The notes: generated by a model not told the origin, from the letters alone. DNA of 64,000 nucleotides from Geoglobus acetivorans (GCF_039641995.1 NZ_CP087714.1:1678328-1742327), one strand, 5' to 3'; shown: positions 27,106-33,878, counted from the stretch's first letter. Numbers and translations: made by a program.

Positions 27106-27589
27106 CTTTTCTCAACAAGCGCTTGATTGCAATTCTTAATCCAGTGATCAAGCACCAGATAACGTAAAACACTTTCTCAAGCAAATTGGGATCTTTCGGC
27201 TCATATCCCTTAAGTATCCTTCTGTAGTTGCTATCTTTGAAATCGAATATTTCACACTTTCTAACGCCATTTTCACTTATATATTTCGATCCAACAATAA
27301 ATTCAGCATCCTTCAGCAGTGGGGTGATTGAAGCGAACTCTTCTTTGCTCAGCTCCTCAAGTATGAACACGGGTTTGCATCCCATCTCCTTAGCTTTTTT
27401 CAATCCCAGGTAAACTGCGTTAATTTTATCATAATCCTTAAGCTTTATGATTTCGGCCTCAGCAGTTCTGGCTAACTCCTCCACGATCTCGTTGCTCGTT
27501 ATAACCAGAACCCTATCAGCGTAATCTCTCGCACTGAAAATTATTCCCGGTCTCCATTCATCATTCCAGGGAATTACTGCAACCTTCAT
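27095..27589 (-). CDS. Catalytically dead GT2-fold protein (pseudo-glycosyltransferase)
   Basis: A 164-residue protein that aligns end to end with the N-terminal catalytic half of the GT2 enzyme at 31999-32886. VIPWNDE matches VIPAYNE, ADRVLVITSNE matches VDRVIVVDDGS, GLKKAKEMGCKPVFILEELSKEE matches GFERAKELGYSVVVMLDGGGQHD, and EFIVGSKY matches DLVIGSRF. The nucleotide-sugar and metal-binding aspartates are all lost while the scaffold is kept. A C-terminal amphipathic/basic helix (about 137-164) may bind the membrane. No stops interrupt it, so it may be retained for binding rather than catalysis. It lies convergent to copy 1 of the DUF457-like gene. Confidence 0.65.
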   Translation of the reverse strand: MKVAVIPWNDEWRPGIIFSARDYADRVLVITSNEIVEELARTAEAEIIKLKDYDKINAVYLGLKKAKEMGCKPVFILEELSKEEFASITPLLKDAEFIVGSKYISENGVRKCEIFDFKDSNYRRILKGYEPKDPNLLEKVFYVIWCLITGLRIAIKRLLRKVRH

Positions 27590-27610
27590 AACATCCGCAC
27601 CATTCTACAT

Positions 27611-27962
27611 TCATTGGATGATAACCTGAACAAGTTTTCTTCTTTTTCCACTGGATTTAATAATTCCTAAAGCCTGTTTTTTAACCTTCGTGTCCGGGTT
27701 CAGAATGACCACGTATTCTCCCTTAGCATGCCTGACTCCGAGGTTATTCCCCCCCACCGTAGCCCAGATTTCTTGGACTTTTAATCAGCTTAACCTCTGG
27801 AAAATTTTCTTCAACAAATTCAGCAGTCCCGTCCACCGATCCACTGTCAACAACTATTACCTCTAACGGATCATTCGCAATAACCGAGCTCAAACAGTCC
27901 TCCATGTACCTCCTGTGACTGTAGGTGACAATAACAACGCTCGCCCAGTCTGAAAGATTCAT
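27611..27962 (-). pseudogene. Frameshifted, truncated family 2 glycosyltransferase
   Basis: The first 72 codons encode a GT2 start (ASVVIVTYSHRRYMEDCL, VIVVDSGSVDGTAEFV, NLGYGGG). The frame then breaks in a C7 run on the plus strand (27749-27755). Removing one base gives NNLGVRHAKGEYVVILNPDT, the expected continuation through the second catalytic aspartate, followed after about 25 codons by a stop. It is both frameshifted and cut to about a third of full length. Confidence 0.75.
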
Positions 27963-28041
27963 GCTACCACCCAGAAAGATATAGTGTCGGAGTGTTAATG
28001 GATTGAGGGAAAAATTGTTTCCGTTAAAACTTGGCTATAAT

Positions 28042-28463
28042 TTATTCGTTGCGACTTTCAATTTCATCTATTGCTTTTACAACTCTCCTGAGAAAAACTT
28101 CGGCGCTATTCACTATTTCTTCAGCTGTTTCCTTATCTATTTTAAATTCGACACCATAATCTGCTTTTTGCCTTATATCAAGTGCGAATTTATACGACTC
28201 CGCATGAACCTCTTCCAGATATCCTTTACTGACGATTCCAGCCCGAGCATCTTCAATACGCCAGCATGCTTCTTAGGCGCGATGTTCTTTGTCAGCAGGA
28301 GTGCTCTCGCTGCGTGGTACATCGAGTAATATGCTCTTGAAACCGCTCCCCTGTACAAACCGCCTGACAGGAGATTTTCAGCTTCCTCAAGACACTCCCC
28401 AGCCAGAGCTAAGTGATCTCTTATTTCTTCAGCCCTTCCACTTCCTTCACCCAATTTCAACAC
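28042..28463 (-). pseudogene. HEPN-domain toxin, frameshifted
   Basis: The HEPN domain of an MNT/HEPN pair. The first frame carries the helices HLALAGECLEEAENLL and YRGAVSRAYYSMYHAARALL, with the R-x4-H motif of HEPN ribonucleases altered to RAYYSMYH, as in UPF0332 members. Near 28250 the frame shifts by one base; the correct continuation is KGYLEEVHAESYKFALDIRQ and runs on to a stop at 28042, restoring about 140 residues. As read, the protein ends early at 28173. It overlaps the upstream nucleotidyltransferase gene by 17 bases. Confidence 0.75.
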
Positions 28464-28773
28464 CCTCTCTCAAAACGATCCGGTGGAATGAATAGTTTTT
28501 ATTTTTCTCGAACTGCTCCTCCTCTTCAACGATTGAGGATATTACCCCCCCCTGTTCCATGAGGACCTGAAACGCTATTCTGGAGACCTCCCTCTGACTG
28601 ACTCCGCTGGCCACAATTAAAACATCTATGTCGCTCTCTTCTCCAGCTTCACCTCTCGCAGCTGAGCCAAACAGAATGATCTTGCGTATTCTATCACCGT
28701 ATTTTTCCTTCAAAATCCTTACAAACGATTCCAGGGCTCTCTGCTTGTTATCTGAAATTTGCGGTAATTCCAT
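28447..28773 (-). CDS. Minimal nucleotidyltransferase antitoxin (MNT)
   Basis: A Pol-beta-type minimal nucleotidyltransferase with the active-site motif FGSAARGEAGEESDIDVLI. In MNT/HEPN modules this protein neutralises the HEPN partner by binding or by adenylylation. The frame is open to 28824, but AATATAAAAG near 28800 would place the transcript start within a few bases of ATG 28773, giving 108 residues and a leaderless message. The HEPN gene overlapping its end is frameshifted, so this antitoxin may be an orphan. Confidence 0.82.
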   Translation of the reverse strand: MELPQISDNKQRALESFVRILKEKYGDRIRKIILFGSAARGEAGEESDIDVLIVASGVSQREVSRIAFQVLMEQGGVISSIVEEEEQFEKNKNYSFHRIVLREGVEIG

Positions 28774-28827
28774 GATAACTGCCTTGTCGCAATCTTTTAT
28801 ATTTTTATTTCCTGCAAAAGACAATCT

Positions 28828-28918
28828 AGCGGATCATCCGAATAACTGAGCTCGAACAACCATCCACGTACTTCCTGTGGCTGTACGTGACGGTGATCAC
28901 GCTCGCCCTCTTTGACAG
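28828..28918 (-). pseudogene. Remnant of the family 2 glycosyltransferase 5' end (copy 2)
   Basis: Translation gives RASVITVTYSHRKYVDGC, clearly the N-terminus of the GT2 fragment at 27611-27962 (WASVVIVTYSHRRYMEDC), then SSSVIRMIR before similarity ends. About 30 codons remain. It follows directly after a wecB start remnant on the same strand. Confidence 0.65.
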
Positions 28919-28942
28919 CATTTCAATCACTGTCCGTTTGCT

Positions 28943-28989
28943 TTCAATATCATCTCTGGCCTCGTTCCCAGAATTATCGCCATCCCCAT
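28943..28989 (-). pseudogene. wecB: Remnant of wecB 5' end (copy 1)
   Basis: Begins a few bases after the RelE-like stop codon and reads [14 protein letters not shown], the invariant start of UDP-GlcNAc 2-epimerase, before decaying. About 15 codons are recognisable. Compare the longer copies at 29645 and 30550. Confidence 0.6.
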
Positions 28990-28994
28990 AAACG

Positions 28995-29264
28995 TCATCT
29001 TCTCTTGTAAATTTTGTCGTGATGGTCTAAATCGAGGAATCTAACCACCCCATTTTCTTCATCGATTTCAAAAATCAGAACAAACGACCTCTCAACGTGA
29101 ACCCTTCTCAAACCCTTCAGATCGTATCTTAAAGGCTTGTAGTGCTGTGGATTTTTTATAATTTCCTCAATTTTTTTGATTACAGTTTCGTAGAATTTCC
29201 TGTTTTTCTTGTGTATCTTTTTCAGCTTTGATTCTAAATTTTTACTTATGAAATATCTGTACAT
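28995..29264 (-). CDS. relE: RelE/YafQ-family toxin
   Basis: An 89-residue basic protein with the RelE/ParE fold pattern: an N-terminal strand and helix (YRYFISKNLESKLKKIHKKN), then KPLRYDLKGLRRVHVERSFVLIFEID and the C-terminal DLDHHDKIYKRR. RelE toxins cleave mRNA on the ribosome. The gene follows its antitoxin by three bases. Length and motifs are normal, so it is probably functional. Confidence 0.87.
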   Translation of the reverse strand: MYRYFISKNLESKLKKIHKKNRKFYETVIKKIEEIIKNPQHYKPLRYDLKGLRRVHVERSFVLIFEIDEENGVVRFLDLDHHDKIYKRR

Positions 29265-29267
29265 TCA

Positions 29268-29477
29268 TCAGCCCTCTTCAATTAGCCTTCTCAGCTCATT
29301 TATGTCTGAGAATTCCTCAAAATCCTCTTTTCTTATTTTTTCCAGTTTTTCAAGGTATTCTTCCCTAACCTCGTAAAGCGTGTCAGCGTAAATGTCAATA
29401 AGTGTTTCAACCATTTTTTCTATTCTCTCTACCTTATACCTGAGATCCTCCAGAATTGATTCCACGTTCCCTCCCAT
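29268..29477 (-). CDS. relB: RelB-like antitoxin
   Basis: A 69-residue, acidic, almost wholly helical protein directly upstream of the RelE-type toxin. GGTGAT precedes the start codons; ATG 29477 has the usual spacing, while the frame is open to 29486. The C-terminal segment EEFSDINELRRLIEEG probably wraps the toxin. Assignment as antitoxin rests mainly on position and composition. Confidence 0.78.
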   Translation of the reverse strand: MGGNVESILEDLRYKVERIEKMVETLIDIYADTLYEVREEYLEKLEKIRKEDFEEFSDINELRRLIEEG

Positions 29478-29567
29478 TTCAATCACCTGTATATGTTATG
29501 TCTATGGCAGTATAAATATTGCCTCTCACACCTTCACATCTGGAATTTCTCTTCTCCCCGACAAATC

Positions 29568-29648
29568 AAGCAGTCCCGTCCGTCGATCCATTGTCAACAA
29601 CCATTACCTCCAGCGGATCGCTCGCGAGAACTGAGCTGAGGCAATTCT
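29568..29648 (-). pseudogene. Remnant of the family 2 glycosyltransferase (copy 3)
   Basis: Translation gives CLSSVLASDPLEVMVVDNGS then TDGTA. This matches residues 23-47 of the GT2 fragment at 27611-27962 (CLSSVIANDPLEVIVVDSGS). It is joined without a gap to the end of the wecB remnant immediately upstream, so the junction is a deletion fusion. Confidence 0.65.
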
Positions 29649-29796
29649 AACTCCTCAAAGAACACTTTATCCATCTCGTATGAATAATGCTGTCCCGTGT
29701 GCAGGATGAAGTAGTCCAGTCCCTTTTTTCGCATTCTCTTATCACAGGGCTCATTTTGATTATTTCCGGCCTTGTGCCAAGGATTATTGCAATCAT
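29645..29796 (-). pseudogene. wecB: Remnant of wecB 5' end (copy 2), frameshifted
   Basis: From ATG 29796 the frame reads [21 protein letters not shown] one-base shift in the A-run near 29733 then leads to [20 protein letters not shown] and KVFFEELEL, the start of UDP-GlcNAc 2-epimerase. It breaks off after about 50 codons at a junction with a GT2 fragment. The DNA is about 80 percent identical by eye to copy 3 at 30550. Confidence 0.75.
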
Positions 29797-30031
29797 CTCT
29801 TCACCTTCCAAGATACTATGCAATACGACTTCATCATAATCGGTTGTCCTTCACGATCATAACTCGATGTAACTCGCTATGATTTTTTTGAGGGCAAAAA
29901 CATACTAAAAATCCTCTCTGACACTCTAAAAATGGCGGGATGCTAAACGGCAACCAGAACGTCTCCTGGATATGTGTTTCAGATTCGTAACCTCTCAGCT
30001 CCAACCCGACACAACATATGTAAAACTGGCG

Positions 30032-30388
30032 TTAGATGTTGAATACTTTCCTAATGATGTTTTTAACCTCAATTAACTTTTCAGGCTTCAATTTTCCAGC
30101 TTTTTTGAGAATTAGATTTTTCTCCACAGTGAAGATTGAATGACAGTGAATATAGCTTGTTTTCTTGAGTTTTCCCTCTTTGACGTCGCTCGAAGTTATT
30201 TTGATTTCAAAATCCGGTAAATGCTCGGAGGAGCTAATTTTGGCAACGATCAAATCTGCTGACACAAGGTTGAGTTCAGAAGAACTCAGAACAACCACCG
30301 GTCTGAGTTTCTTACCCACCATGTTTGTAAAGGGTAGCTCAAGAATTACTATATCCCCTTCCTCATAACTCGAAGAGTTCTTCTGCAT
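30032..30388 (-). CDS. MazF/PemK-family toxin
   Basis: A 118-residue protein with the PemK/MazF barrel: [28 protein letters not shown] at the N-terminus carries the family block, followed by VSADLIVAKISS, KTSYIHCHSIFTVEKNLI and a C-terminal helix. MazF toxins are sequence-specific endoribonucleases. The start lies 26 bases inside the preceding small gene, a usual antitoxin-toxin overlap. The 235 bases downstream hold no gene before the wecB remnant. Confidence 0.85.
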   Translation of the reverse strand: MQKNSSSYEEGDIVILELPFTNMVGKKLRPVVVLSSSELNLVSADLIVAKISSSEHLPDFEIKITSSDVKEGKLKKTSYIHCHSIFTVEKNLILKKAGKLKPEKLIEVKNIIRKVFNI

Positions 30389-30557
30389 CTTCGCTCTCCC
30401 TCAGAAGCTTTAAGTATCCGTACAATTTAAGGTCATCAATTGCTTTAACCTCTTCTATTCTCAAAACCACTCGGGATCGTTCTGGAATATCCAATGCTTC
30501 TATCGGTATCAAAACACCTTTTTCGTAAATGCACTCCACCTTTTTCATATCATTCAC
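30363..30557 (-). CDS. DUF104-like antitoxin for the MazF-type toxin
   Basis: A 64-residue protein (61 from the second ATG at 30548) with the DUF104 hairpin [20 protein letters not shown] and a helical, acidic C-terminus ending [13 protein letters not shown]104 antitoxins usually accompany PIN toxins; pairing with a MazF-type toxin is less common but the overlap is clear. The start overlaps the end of the wecB remnant on the same strand. Confidence 0.8.
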   Translation of the reverse strand: MNDMKKVECIYEKGVLIPIEALDIPERSRVVLRIEEVKAIDDLKLYGYLKLLRESEDAEELFEL

Positions 30558-30741
30558 TCAGAACTAACCTTGAAATACATTTTGCCTGTGTGTGGTTTAT
30601 ATTATCCATCTCGTATGAATAATGCTGTCCAGTGTGCAGTACGAAATAATCCATCCCTTTTCTCTCGCACTCCCTTATCACAGGGCTCATCCTGATTATC
30701 TCAGGGCGTGTGCCGAGAATTATTGCTATCCTTTCATTCAA
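30550..30741 (-). pseudogene. wecB: Remnant of wecB 5' end (copy 3), open frame
   Basis: A 63-codon open frame reading [20 protein letters not shown] then [20 protein letters not shown], the first 45 residues of UDP-N-acetylglucosamine 2-epimerase, followed by an unrelated tail. The full enzyme is about 370 residues, so this cannot be active. Its ATG overlaps the stop of the PIN-toxin gene (ATGA) and its end overlaps the start of the DUF104 antitoxin, so the fragment is embedded between two toxin-antitoxin modules and may still be translated. Confidence 0.8.
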
Positions 30742-31154
30742 CCCTGCACGATCCTGACATCCAAGTTCCTGAAGTGATTGTCGAAAGTGTATATTTCTTC
30801 AACATTGGTCTCTTTCATCTTCAAATAAGCGAGAGCGTCGTTCACACTAACGTTTTTCTCCTTGGCAATTAGCAAAGCCCTTAGATAGTCTTCCTGCGAA
30901 ACTGCTAATATTCTGACGTTCTCAGCAAGCAGCAGGTTTTCGAGAAACTTCAGAGCTGTTGAGAGATTAAGCTTCGCTTCGAGGATGTTTGCCACCTCGC
31001 TCAGATGAACTGCAGTTGTTACGACCTCTTCCCCATTCTCAACCCTGAGCAGAATTTGCTTGGCTTTTTCCTTTCTTTCAAGGATTTCCTTGCTGACCTT
31101 TCCCCTGGGCCTTACCACGGAGTATAGGAATACGTTGGCATCTATGAACCTCAT
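30738..31154 (-). CDS. vapC: VapC family PIN-domain toxin
   Basis: A 138-residue PIN-domain ribonuclease: Asp in [12 protein letters not shown], Glu in HLSEVANIL, Asp in [14 protein letters not shown] and [12 protein letters not shown]. The start overlaps the AbrB-type antitoxin by four bases. Motifs and length are normal for VapC, so it is probably active. Its stop codon overlaps the start of a wecB remnant. Confidence 0.92.
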   Translation of the reverse strand: MRFIDANVFLYSVVRPRGKVSKEILERKEKAKQILLRVENGEEVVTTAVHLSEVANILEAKLNLSTALKFLENLLLAENVRILAVSQEDYLRALLIAKEKNVSVNDALAYLKMKETNVEEIYTFDNHFRNLDVRIVQG

Positions 31155-31366
31155 AACATCTCCTCAAGAAGCTCCTTTTCAACGTCTTCCCTGATCTCGG
31201 CCTCGATTATGTCGAAGAACTGCGAAAGTTTTGGTTTCCTCTTCGGCAAAATCTCTATCCTGTCCTCAAATTCGATCAGAATTACTTCACTACCCCACCT
31301 TTCCCTCCACTCCTTAGGTAGAACAATCCTCCCCTGACTATCAATTTTCTTAACTTCCACAACCAC
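31151..31366 (-). CDS. vapB: AbrB-family antitoxin (VapB)
   Basis: A 71-residue SpoVT/AbrB protein: VKKIDSQGRIVLPKEWRERWG is the DNA-binding hairpin and the tail [15 protein letters not shown] is the toxin-binding helix. Start at GTG 31366 is supported by GGTGAT five bases upstream. The start region overlaps the end of a decayed PIN frame on the same strand. Confidence 0.9.
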   Translation of the reverse strand: MVVEVKKIDSQGRIVLPKEWRERWGSEVILIEFEDRIEILPKRKPKLSQFFDIIEAEIREDVEKELLEEML

Positions 31367-31689
31367 CAGTAATCACCATTAATGTGGTCTGCTACCAAGT
31401 TTATAAAAATTTTGTAATCTCCGTCCGCTGTGTGAACTTCAACAGCATCCTGCCCTCTCAGCTTCCTGTCGTTCGACCAGATCTGCTCTTCCAGAAAATT
31501 CAAGACGACCTCCAGCTCCTCTTTAGGAAGTTTAATCTTTTCGAGTATTTCGTCAAAATGCTCACGAATTTCGATGAACAGATACTTTAGCCAGAAACGA
31601 AATTTCCTCGGAATCTTGTTTGTTACAAAAACTCTGAACGTTCCCCCTCTGGCCATAAGGGCGGCAAGTACTACATTGGCGTTAATCAC
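31282..31689 (-). pseudogene. PIN-domain protein with internal deletion
   Basis: The frame begins VINANVVLAALMARGGTFRV (PIN start) and continues with a helical segment FDEILEKIKLPKEELEVVLN. It then jumps to IWSNDRKLRGQDAVEVHTAD, normally the C-terminal strand, without the DPDDAPFLALAL-type stretch that supplies catalytic aspartates. About 35-40 residues appear to be missing in frame. The frame then runs through the promoter and start of vapB without family similarity. Just upstream, LEPGEKISKSIAERFRKHVT may be the tail of its lost antitoxin. Confidence 0.6.
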
Positions 31690-31852
31690 CAGTAACGTGC
31701 TTTCTGAACCTCTCGGCAATCGATTTGCTGATTTTCTCGCCCGGCTCTAAAGCATCCCCTCCAGTCCTGCCCCCCGATTAAAGTTATGTGCACTTCCCAT
31801 AAAATATTACTCCCATACTGATTGACTCAGCCAATGTCCAGATTACAAACCG

Positions 31853-31970
31853 CTATCCACCAATAGTGGTATGTCCGGTGCGCATTATTAAGTAATCTAT
31901 CTCTTTCTCTCCACGTTCTCTTATTACGGCACTCATTTTGATTCTACGGACGTGTGCACAGGTTTTGACA
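31853..31970 (-). pseudogene. wecB: Remnant of wecB 5' end (copy 4), most decayed
   Basis: With one frame change the minus strand reads TRP, then RIKMSAVIRERGEKEIDYLI and MRTGHTTIGG before TAG. This parallels [28 protein letters not shown] in the other copies at lower identity. About 45 codons remain. It sits 28 bases beyond the stop of the GT2 gene at 31999. Confidence 0.6.
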
Positions 31971-31998
31971 GAATCCGGTAAAATCATTTTCGTAACAG

Positions 31999-32886
31999 TC
32001 ACTTGTGTTCCTTCATTATCTGAACGAGCGAATTGAGGATCAGCCCGGAGGTGACCATGAGCAGGCCGAGAATCAGAAACAGGGCACTTCCGATTGATGG
32101 GCCGTACGGCAGTTTGTTCGTGTCGTAGTACACTGAAAATGCCCAGAAGCCAAAGGCAAGCCCGATGACTGTCAGAGCAAAACCCGCAGAGCCGAACAGC
32201 AGCATCGGTCGCTTGTAGCCGATCAGACCAACGATGTCGTTCAGAACGCTCATCCCGTGTGAGAGGGGATTCTTCTTGTGCCTGTTCGGGACGTCGTATA
32301 TTGCAGAGATGGGCACCTCCCTGATTCTCAACCCTTTAGACGACAGGCGGGCGATCATCTCAGACTCTATGCTGTAGCCGTTCGACTCGAAGTTGATGCT
32401 CTCCAGCACCTTCCTGTTCATCGCCCTGAAACCGGATTGCGAGTCAGAGATCGTGATCTCAGATCCCAGATTGGTCACGAAGGTCAGGATTTTCTGCCCG
32501 AGCATCCTGTATTTCGGGATTTTCCCGTTGTTCTCTAAGAACCTGGAGCCGATTACCAGATCCGCCTCGCCCTTTAAAATGGGCTCGACAAGTGAGGGGA
32601 TTTCATCGGGATCGTGCTGCCCGCCTCCATCGAGCATAACCACGACAGAGTAACCGAGCTCCTTGGCACGTTCAAAGCCCACCATGAGGGCGTGAGCCTT
32701 TCCACAATTCTCCTCGAGCCGTATAACCTCAGCTCCGGCCAGTTCTGCAATCTCGGCCGTTTTATCCGTGGAGCCGTCATCCACGACAATGACTCTGTCC
32801 ACGTATTTCTTGGCCCTCAAAACCACACTCCCAATGGCTATCTCCTCGTTGTAGGCAGGAATGACGGCTGCGACATCATTCTGCAT
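31999..32886 (-). CDS. Glycosyltransferase family 2, dolichol-phosphate-sugar synthase type
   Basis: A GT-A enzyme of 295 residues from ATG 32886, preceded by GAGGTG; the frame is open to 32946 without family similarity. Motifs are VIPAYNEE (8-15), VVDDGSTDKT (34-43) and SQSGFRAM, with two C-terminal membrane helices (about 228-285). The metal-binding block reads LDGGGQHDP (85-93), where most relatives have DADGQ or DGDGQ, so the second aspartate is missing. It probably transfers a sugar to dolichol phosphate. It is divergent from DUF457-like copy 2, repeating the arrangement at 25570-27105. Confidence 0.88.
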   Translation of the reverse strand: MQNDVAAVIPAYNEEIAIGSVVLRAKKYVDRVIVVDDGSTDKTAEIAELAGAEVIRLEENCGKAHALMVGFERAKELGYSVVVMLDGGGQHDPDEIPSLVEPILKGEADLVIGSRFLENNGKIPKYRMLGQKILTFVTNLGSEITISDSQSGFRAMNRKVLESINFESNGYSIESEMIARLSSKGLRIREVPISAIYDVPNRHKKNPLSHGMSVLNDIVGLIGYKRPMLLFGSAGFALTVIGLAFGFWAFSVYYDTNKLPYGPSIGSALFLILGLLMVTSGLILNSLVQIMKEHK

Positions 32887-32945
32887 AATAAAGCACCTCA
32901 CAGAAAGTACAAAATTTTTATAACAAAAATAATTAACCCGAATCA

Positions 32946-33428
32946 ATGCTGCTCTTCGGACACATCGGAATCACGCTCGGAATCGCTTGGCTGATTGAAT
33001 CAAGGCTCAGAATTAGAATGGATTACAGGCTGATTGCTGTTGGCTCACTGCTGCCTGACATGATCGATAAACCGGCTGGAATGCTTCTGCTTCTCCTGAA
33101 CAATGGCAGGGTTTTTGCCCACACTCTGCTGTTCATCCTGACTCTCCACCTGATCGGCTTGAAGTACAGAGGATTTCTGTTTCTGTCCTTTGCGTCCTTC
33201 CTCCACCTGATCGAAGACGAGATGTGGAACGAGCCGGAAACGCTCTTCTGGCCCCTGCTGGGCGGCTTTCCCGCCAGAGAACGTGTGGGGTTTTACGAAT
33301 ACGTTGAGAGGATAATATCGGAATACACACCCTCTCTTTCCCATGTGTTCATCTTGGAAGTTACGGGCTTCATCGTAATCTTGGTATTGGTGATGAGGCG
33401 CGGTTCTCTTTTCGGCGCCCGACATTAA
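32946..33428 (+). CDS. Membrane-bound metal-dependent hydrolase-like protein (DUF457/YdjM type), copy 2
   Basis: A 160-residue paralogue of the protein at 26623: FGHIGITLG, LLPDMIDK, AHTLLFI and FLHLIEDEMW occupy the same positions, with membrane helices between. The first 37 coding bases after the start codon are identical to copy 1, an island of DNA identity in otherwise diverged genes. TTTTTATAAC at about 32916-32925 could serve as promoter. Function is unknown; linkage to GT2 genes in both copies suggests work on the same lipid-linked sugar. Confidence 0.8.
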   Translation: MLLFGHIGITLGIAWLIESRLRIRMDYRLIAVGSLLPDMIDKPAGMLLLLLNNGRVFAHTLLFILTLHLIGLKYRGFLFLSFASFLHLIEDEMWNEPETLFWPLLGGFPARERVGFYEYVERIISEYTPSLSHVFILEVTGFIVILVLVMRRGSLFGARH

Positions 33429-33443
33429 CCTGCGGTCATTCTT

Positions 33444-33644
33444 TCAGTGAACCGCGTTCCGAAGTAGCGGAATCGAGGAAGAGGTATGAACAGGATACAG
33501 ATCTGAATTGTTCTTGTAGACAACACTCAAATCCAGGATTGCCATTCCGGCCGAGTCATATCCCCTGTATTCCAGATTGACCAGCCCCCTCAGCAGAATG
33601 GGGCTGGCCCTTCTGGAACCGATATAGACGGTAGTTCTGCGCAT
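33444..33644 (-). pseudogene. glmS: Remnant of glmS 5' end without the catalytic cysteine
   Basis: From ATG 33644, preceded by GGTGAT, the frame reads [20 protein letters not shown] then [17 protein letters not shown], matching the first 40 residues of glucosamine-6-phosphate synthase (normally MCGIVGYIG..). The N-terminal nucleophile Cys is gone and similarity ends before residue 45; the full enzyme has about 600 residues. It is a 5'-end-only relic like the wecB fragments. Confidence 0.7.
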
Positions 33645-33702
33645 AATATCACCAAACGGGTATGAAAAATTGACAGTGCAAACGCCCATAGCAACAGCTG
33701 AC

Positions 33703-33750
33703 CCCGGCCAGCCCTCCTCATCGCTTGACGCTCGGTCTCTGCTGGCCGGG
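33703..33750. repeat. GC-rich perfect inverted repeat, possible structured RNA
   Basis: CCCGGCCAGC (33703-33712) and its exact reverse complement GCTGGCCGGG (33741-33750) flank a 28-base loop. The local sequence is much richer in G and C than the surrounding island, a hallmark of structured RNA in hyperthermophiles. It could also be a termination or attachment structure. Confidence 0.4.
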
Positions 33751-33878
33751 TAAGGCGCCACTACGTTGTTCATTTAGTCTGATGGATGCAGCACATCAAT
33801 AATTGCAAATTTATGTTTTCAGCCAAATATTTCTGGGAAATTTAAATTTTGCTATCCTGTTTTGATATGGATCATGAT

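Noticed and set aside
27600-32000. CRISPR array or integron.
   Set aside because: The repeats here are coding-gene fragments of different lengths, not short regular repeats, and no cas or integron integrase gene is visible.
33703-33750. H/ACA guide RNA at the GC-rich hairpin.
   Set aside because: No ACA box follows the stem at the required distance on either strand.
33645-33773. N-terminal extension of the frame that contains the glmS remnant.
   Set aside because: No similarity, GC-rich inverted repeat inside it, and a proper ribosome binding site marks ATG 33644 instead.
8700-33800. A prophage or integrative plasmid.
   Set aside because: No integrase, transposase, capsid, portal or replication gene is present, and tRNA-Ser at 37.6 kb is not flanked by a recognisable attachment repeat. 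The region fits a glycan/toxin-antitoxin island better.
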